A DNA stretch of 9,624 bases from Akkermansiaceae bacterium (GTDB taxonomy: Bacteria; Verrucomicrobiota; Verrucomicrobiia; Verrucomicrobiales; Akkermansiaceae). Numbering within the stretch: the stretch's first letter is position 1; each line of letters opens with the position of its first letter. The notes below the pieces were generated by a model that searched no databases, was not told where the DNA came from, and saw only the letters and a list, made by a program, of their open reading frames with translations. Positions 5,737 to 9,624 of this stretch are shown piece after piece. Both the position numbers and the translations under genes were made by a program. The stretch lies in assembly GCA_014379305.1 (NCBI GenBank), contig JACMMB010000206.1:1-9624 (forward strand), in the 5' to 3' direction.

Positions 5737-6155
5737 TCCTGAATCAAGCCGCGAAGCGGCACCTGGCCAGCCGCAACCGGATGATGTCTTGGTCGGTCAC
5801 GAGACGCGCAATCTATGTAGAAGAGGCCCTAGGAGAGCGGTGAAGGGCTCGGCCTTGATGTCTTGGACAAGCAGACCGAAGGCGCGGGAGATTTGGTCGT
5901 GATCTGCGCCTGCAAAGCCCTGTGCGGTTGCAGATATTCCGGTTCCTTGCTTTCATCCGCCGCCTCTGTCGCTCCGTCACGAGTTGAGTCACGTCTCGCT
6001 TCATCCTGATTCTAGCCAGACAGCTGCAAGGTCAATTTTCTCGGTATTGCGGCGCGCGGAAAAATAGTCTGGAAGGGGCATGCTACCCCAACACTTCCGT
6101 AGCTCTCGGATGAGGTTTTTGAAGCACACGCAAGTAAAATCCGACATGATTCTTT
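5737..6155. other. Non-coding stretch after the DUF4062-like gene, with a possible gene remnant
   Basis: A small GC hairpin, GCCGC-GAA-GCGGC (5748-5760), follows the upstream stop but has no T-run, so it is at best a weak terminator. On the minus strand, a frame open from 5952 to the stop at 5797 reads like coding sequence near its end (ADHDQISRAFGLLVQDIKAEPF and on to LHRLRVS) but has no start codon. It may be the 3' remnant of a decayed leftward gene. Nothing else is supported. Confidence 0.35.
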
Positions 6156-6159
6156 GGCT

Positions 6160-6178
6160 GGGTAACGGGCTGGGTAAT
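6160..6178 (+). repeat. Left arm-type integrase site (candidate)
   Basis: GGGTAACGGGCTGGGTAAT contains two GGGTAA units 12 bases apart. The same 19-bp sequence with one change recurs in the same orientation at 6371-6389. The two copies lie on either side of the tRNA-like core at 6229-6253, as arm sites do in an attP. Confidence 0.55.
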
Positions 6179-6228
6179 AGAAAAAGCGTCAGGGGAAAAA
6201 TCTAGTAATATCATTATGTTAATGGCCT

Positions 6229-6253
6229 AGTTCGAGTCTTCTTAACCGCACCA
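6229..6253 (+). repeat. Attachment-site core: 3' end of a tRNA gene without its 5' part
   Basis: The sequence has a T-loop (TTCGAGT, 6231-6237), a potential T-stem 3' strand (CTTCT, 6238-6242), seven acceptor-stem bases (TAACCGC, 6243-6249), a discriminator A and CCA (6251-6253). The DNA upstream cannot supply the rest of a tRNA: only the AG just before the loop fits the T-stem. P4-type integrases recombine within tRNA 3' ends, and the integrase gene starts 177 bases downstream. I cannot assign the amino acid. Confidence 0.6.
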
Positions 6254-6370
6254 ATAGGTTGTATCGCCGCGTCTCAAGGATGCCCGGTAATCCGGAGTCA
6301 GAGCCAATTGCAGGTGTCTCACAGCAACTCACCGAAGCTCACCAGAATGCACGCCGTACGCGAAAAAAAT

Positions 6371-6389
6371 GGGTAACAGGCTGGGTAAT
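6371..6389 (+). repeat. Right arm-type integrase site (candidate)
   Basis: GGGTAACAGGCTGGGTAAT differs from 6160-6178 at one base and keeps the same 12-base unit spacing and orientation. It lies just upstream of a TATATT -10-like box (6402-6407) for the integrase gene, so integrase bound here could repress its own promoter. Confidence 0.55.
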
Positions 6390-6396
6390 TTTATGG

Positions 6397-6426
6397 CATC
6401 CTATATTCCTAACCAGCAATAGGATG
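6397..6426. promoter_or_regulatory. Integrase promoter/leader with 8-bp inverted repeat
   Basis: CATCCTAT (6397-6404) and ATAGGATG (6419-6426) are perfect reverse complements around a 14-base loop. The left arm overlaps a TATATT box (6402-6407), and the right arm overlaps part of the purine-rich ribosome binding stretch before ATG 6431. This could be an operator, or a hairpin that masks the ribosome binding site. No good -35 is visible. Confidence 0.35.
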
Positions 6427-6430
6427 AGGA

Positions 6431-7678
6431 ATGCTTTTATCAGATTTGAAAATAAGAAACCTGAAACCCGAATCGAAGGCGTATCGCGTGAGAGACGGGG
6501 AGGGTCTTTATTTGAGGGTAACTCCCAACGGTGGCAAAGCGTGGCAGATACGCTATTTCTTTGGAGACAAGGAGCGGATCCTTTCCGCCGGCAGCTATCC
6601 GCGGGTGTCGCTCCAGGAAGCTCGCGAGCTTAGATTAAGGGCCAAAAAGCTGGTCGATCAGAATATTGACCCGTGCAGCGAAAAGCGTCGCGAAAGAATC
6701 GAAGCCCATTATCGCGATCGAAATACGTTTCGCCTGGTGGCCGAAGAATGGTTCGAAGCACGCCAGGGCGACTGGACACCGAGGCACGCGAGAAAAATCT
6801 GGCACCGTCTCGAGACCTACATTTTTCCAGATCTCGGCAAGAGATCCATCGCAGACGTCAAGCCGTTGGATGTGCTCAGAGTCATCCAAAAGCTCGACGC
6901 AAGGAACGCTACTGAAATGAGCCGGTGCCAGCTGTCAGCCTGTCGCCGCATTTTCAAATACGCGGTGGTCACCGGAAGAATTCAATACAATCCGGCGGCG
7001 GATTTGGAGTGCGCGCTGAGGCGTCATCGCGTTAAGCACCATCCCACGCTGCGGGCTGTGGAGATTGGTGAATTTCTCAGGGCCTTTGAGAAATTCGACT
7101 GCCAAGAGGTCTACAAGCTGGGATTCGAGATTCTCATCCTTACCGCCCTCAGAACTGGCGAACTTCGTTACAGCAAGTGGAGCGACATCCACTTCGAGCG
7201 CCAGGAATGGGTTGTACGGGCCGAGGTCATGAAGATGAAAGAAACCCACGTCGTACCTCTGTCCAGCCAAGCGCTTTCAGCCCTGCGCCGCCTCGAACTG
7301 CTCACGGGCGATCAGGAATGGCTCTTTCCAAATGTGTATCAGCAGAAGAGACCTGTCATTAGCGAAAACTTTGTGAACAACATCATCCGGAGGATTGGAT
7401 ACAAGGACCGCATCGTCGGGCATGGATTTCGCTCGATGTTTTCAACCGTTTTGAATGAGCACGGATTCAATCGCGACGCAATCGAACGCCAACTGGCGCA
7501 CAAGGAGAGGAATCAAGTCAGGGCTGCATACAACAGAGCGGAGTATTGGGAGGAGCGGCGATTCATCATGCAGTGGTGGGGTGATTTCTTGACTGCCGTT
7601 CGAAGTGGTATCCAGCACGGCCAGATCCAGATAGATGCGGGCGGACCTCGTTTATTAGCTCGATTCGGTAGACCGTAG
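6431..7678 (+). CDS. int: P4-type tyrosine integrase
   Basis: The product is 415 residues, the usual length for P4-like integrases, which insert elements at tRNA 3' ends by strand exchange through a covalent 3'-phosphotyrosine. Residues 1-90 form the arm-binding domain (LKIRNLKP, GLYLRVTPNGGKAWQIRY, YPRVSLQEAR). Residues 98-190 form the core-binding SAM-like domain. The catalytic domain keeps every key residue: R241 (TALRTGELR), the beta-hairpin lysine near 268-270, H331 and R334 (HGFRS), H357 (LAHKE) and the nucleophile Y367 (RAAYNRAEY). It should be active. The start at 6431 has a GGATGAGGA purine run immediately upstream. The att core and arm sites lie within 280 bases 5' of the gene. The last 25 residues go beyond the usual end and look unstructured. 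Confidence 0.92.
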   Translation: MLLSDLKIRNLKPESKAYRVRDGEGLYLRVTPNGGKAWQIRYFFGDKERILSAGSYPRVSLQEARELRLRAKKLVDQNIDPCSEKRRERIEAHYRDRNTFRLVAEEWFEARQGDWTPRHARKIWHRLETYIFPDLGKRSIADVKPLDVLRVIQKLDARNATEMSRCQLSACRRIFKYAVVTGRIQYNPAADLECALRRHRVKHHPTLRAVEIGEFLRAFEKFDCQEVYKLGFEILILTALRTGELRYSKWSDIHFERQEWVVRAEVMKMKETHVVPLSSQALSALRRLELLTGDQEWLFPNVYQQKRPVISENFVNNIIRRIGYKDRIVGHGFRSMFSTVLNEHGFNRDAIERQLAHKERNQVRAAYNRAEYWEERRFIMQWWGDFLTAVRSGIQHGQIQIDAGGPRLLARFGRP

Positions 7679-8222
7679 GACGCACTAAATGCCGACTTCC
7701 GGCGGTAGTGACGACAAACACAAAAAGAGTAGGGGGGCGTCAGCCTCGTTTTTGTCTAGTTGGCAGATCTTTTTCTCCACATTTTCTCTCGAAATAATTC
7801 GCTGAATTTGGGGACTCAAATCCGCCGCCGGAGGAAAAGAATGCAGAGGAAGACGTGCTTTGAATTTTTCCAGAACTGTTTGATTTGAGACACAGCAGTA
7901 GCATTGATCCCAGTGGGGATATCCTCCAACTGATCACTGTCGTCGCCCGATTTGCCCTTGGCAATTTCGATACCAGTTATCTCACAAGCCGGTCTATTTT
8001 GGCTCTGTGGTCACCGTCGGTTCACCACTTGGGGGCGCACTGTTCTTGACATTAGAAGACGCTCGCAGGCTATCCAGATGAAATTTATGGAGAACCAATA
8101 TAACAGGTAGAAAAACCGTGAAAAAATTATTCGGATCTTTATCTCTCTTTGCTCCAGAAATTTCAGCCGTATGTTTAGCGACTCGGGACAATGTCGGGAT
8201 GCAGATAGAAGCATTCGGTCCG
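7679..8222. other. Non-coding gap between integrase and relaxase
   Basis: No complete gene can be supported here. An imperfect inverted pair, GACAAA (7713-7718) and TTTGTC (7751-7756), could mark the end of the integrase transcript. Small hairpins occur at 7907-7920 (ATCCC/GGGAT) and 8007-8028 (GTGGT/ACCAC). On the minus strand, a start-less frame (about 7835-8010) reads IEIAKGKSGDDSDQLEDIPT and further plausible residues, so a decayed gene is possible. A 65-residue minus-strand frame at 7994-8191 has one hydrophobic stretch but no ribosome binding site that I can see. Confidence 0.4.
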
Positions 8223-8250
8223 CGGAAGTAAACCCTTCCGTATGTACCGG
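8223..8250 (+). other. Candidate oriT: nic-type hairpin before the relaxase gene
   Basis: CGGAAG (8223-8228) and CTTCCG (8235-8240) form a perfect 6-bp hairpin with a six-base loop, followed directly by TATGTACCGG. From memory, the R388 MobF origin has the same layout: a 6-bp hairpin followed by TATTGTCT with the nick a few bases on. The candidate lies 29 bases before the relaxase start. A hairpin this short can also arise by chance, so the call rests on layout and position. Confidence 0.3.
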
Positions 8251-8269
8251 CTTAGGAACATCCTGGCGC

Positions 8270-9624
8270 ATGCTCAGAATTTATCAGTCGGAATCGCTTG
8301 CCGCGGCAAAATCCTATTACTCCACCGGGTTGGATTCGGAGGGCTATTATTCGAAGGAGGGTGATGGGCGCTGGATCGGGAAAGGGGCCACAATTCTCGG
8401 ACTTCAGGGGGCCGTGAATAAAAGGGATTTCGAGTTCCTTTGTGATAATAGAAGGCCTGGAACGCTAAGGAAACTGAATCCCCGCGAGGGCCGGGATCGG
8501 AAGATCGGATACGACATTTCGTTCTCCGCACCAAAGTCTGTATCTATCATGTATGAAGTGGTTCAGGATCATCGAATCCTGCCGGTGTTTGAACATGCCG
8601 TAAGCAAGACGATGGAAGCGATTGAAAAGGATGTTCAAGTACGGGTTCGGAAAGGAGGAAAGGTCGATGTTCGGACGACTTCCAACATTGTGGCCGCCCA
8701 ATTTTTCCACCACACCGCACGGCCGACCATCCGACCGGGAGACAATCAGTTTCTAGCCGACCCGGCGCTGCATAGCCACAATTACGTTTTTTCGACCAGC
8801 TACGATGAAGTGGAGCAAAGGTTCAAAGCGATCGAACTTTTCCGCGTAAAACACGATGCTCCTTATTACCAGGCGATCTTCCACAGCAAACTTGCGATGG
8901 GTCTCCGCGGACTAGGATATGGAATCGAAACGAAGGCATTTGGATTTGAAATTTCCGGAGTTGGTGATGAAAACATCAGACGGTTTTCACGACGGACAAC
9001 GGAAATCGAAGAGCTGGCGGAGCTTCTGGGAATTTCGGGAAATGCGAAGGCAAAGGATAAGCTCGGAGCGAGGACGAGGAAAAAAAAACAGGTGGAGCAA
9101 TCTCCCGATGACCGTTTGCGTGAATGGCGCTCGCGTATTGATCGGCGGCAATTGAACTATCACAAATTTTCAGGGCTTGTGACCGGAATCCGGAGCGGTG
9201 AGGCTGTGGAGCTCGCCATCTCCTCGGGTTTCGAACGCCAAAGCGTCGTACAACAACGTCGGCTGATAACGGCCGCGCTGAAATATTCCTTGGGAGTTTG
9301 CCACCCTCTGGAAATTGAGACAGAGCTCATGAGGCGTGTCGATTTGGTTTCGAGACCCTGGGATGGTTCAGTTTTCACGACTACGTCGGGGATCATCAAA
9401 GAGGAGCGGGAAATTGTCCGTTTCTTGAAGGAATCTGCGCACGAGGCGATTCCAATCAATCCCTTTTTCGTCTGTGAAGACGAACTTGATAACGATCAAA
9501 AGGCGGCGGTTGAAGCGATGCTTCGTTCCAGAGCAAGCGTATTTGTTTTGGAAGGTAAAGCCGGGACCGGAAAAACCAGTCTGATGAAGGCGGCAGTGGC
9601 AGCAATGGAGTCGGCTGGCGAGAA
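8270..9624 (+). CDS. MobF conjugative relaxase, TrwC/TraI-like (N-terminal part)
   Basis: The first 451 codons are present and the gene runs off the window. MobF relaxases nick oriT, stay covalently bound to the DNA end and unwind it with a C-terminal helicase. Motifs in order: tyrosine pairs Y16-Y17 and Y26-Y27 in the N-terminal nucleophile region; YDISFSAPKSVSI (81-93), the family signature; FFHHTAR (145-151) and DPALHSH (164-170), giving the three-histidine metal site; then, after a basic linker with KKK near 271, DNDQKAAVEAML and the Walker A motif GKAGTGKT (429-436) that opens the helicase domain. The ATG at 8270 gives the standard MobF N-terminus (MLRIYQSESLAAAKSYY). AGGA (8254-8257) is 12 bases upstream, rather far. 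Intact MobF proteins are usually about 900 residues or more, so roughly half is missing beyond the window. Confidence 0.93.
   Translation, partial: MLRIYQSESLAAAKSYYSTGLDSEGYYSKEGDGRWIGKGATILGLQGAVNKRDFEFLCDNRRPGTLRKLNPREGRDRKIGYDISFSAPKSVSIMYEVVQDHRILPVFEHAVSKTMEAIEKDVQVRVRKGGKVDVRTTSNIVAAQFFHHTARPTIRPGDNQFLADPALHSHNYVFSTSYDEVEQRFKAIELFRVKHDAPYYQAIFHSKLAMGLRGLGYGIETKAFGFEISGVGDENIRRFSRRTTEIEELAELLGISGNAKAKDKLGARTRKKKQVEQSPDDRLREWRSRIDRRQLNYHKFSGLVTGIRSGEAVELAISSGFERQSVVQQRRLITAALKYSLGVCHPLEIETELMRRVDLVSRPWDGSVFTTTSGIIKEEREIVRFLKESAHEAIPINPFFVCEDELDNDQKAAVEAMLRSRASVFVLEGKAGTGKTSLMKAAVAAMESAGE

Noticed and set aside
6229..6253. A complete tRNA gene
   Set aside because: Only the T-loop and 3' acceptor sequence are present. 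The upstream 60 bases do not form a D-arm, anticodon arm or matching acceptor strand.
8118..8231. 37-residue plus-strand frame starting GTG with a signal-peptide-like KKLFGSLSLF
   Set aside because: It is too short, has a poor hydrophobic core and ends in the oriT-like hairpin. Nothing supports translation beyond a weak AGG.
9080..9087. Run of eight A residues in the relaxase gene as a frameshift site
   Set aside because: The reading frame stays open and conserved on both sides, so no frameshift is needed. The run encodes a lysine linker.
1..9624. CRISPR array, insertion sequence with ends, or rRNA
   Set aside because: No regularly spaced direct repeats, transposase pair with terminal repeats, or rRNA-like sequence was seen on either strand.

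Overview
The window reads as accessory DNA from a bacterial integrative, mobilizable element, not core chromosome. Base composition is moderately GC-rich and mixed. The lysine-rich HTH protein at 2742-3113 is of a kind I associate with Verrucomicrobiota and related PVC bacteria, so that is my best but weak guess at the host. No housekeeping gene is present to confirm it.

Layout. (1) Positions 1-1431 hold the 5' tip of a leftward gene, a small rightward gene (563-865) with a PC4/YdbC-like sequence pattern, and two long non-coding blocks rich in inverted repeats. The block at 151-496 has several nested long-range stems. The one at 866-1431 has many local hairpins. (2) Positions 1432-3515 hold a rightward gene cluster: a Shedu-type (DUF4263) PD-(D/E)XK nuclease, a basic HTH/coiled-coil protein, and a four-cysteine protein that probably binds zinc. 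(3) Positions 3563-5736 hold a leftward unknown gene, then, divergently, an AlpA-like regulator and a protein with an N-terminal DUF4062-like domain. (4) Positions 5737-6430 contain an attachment-site junction. A 3'-tRNA-like core ending in CCA (6229-6253) lies between two almost identical 19-bp direct repeats that look like integrase arm sites. (5) Positions 6431-7678 encode a P4-type tyrosine integrase with all its catalytic residues. (6) Positions 7679-8269 are largely unexplained and end in a possible oriT hairpin. (7) Positions 8270-9624 encode the N-terminal 451 residues of a MobF (TrwC/TraI-like) relaxase, cut off by the window edge inside the helicase domain.

How it may work together. 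The integrase and attachment site would handle integration and excision, with AlpA as a possible directionality or regulatory factor. The relaxase would handle transfer. The Shedu nuclease and the DUF4062-like protein look like defence cargo. Arm-like repeats on both sides of a tRNA-end core suggest a joined element end (attP), which would mean a circular form or two related elements in tandem. The least explained parts are the structured non-coding blocks around the small gene upstream of Shedu.
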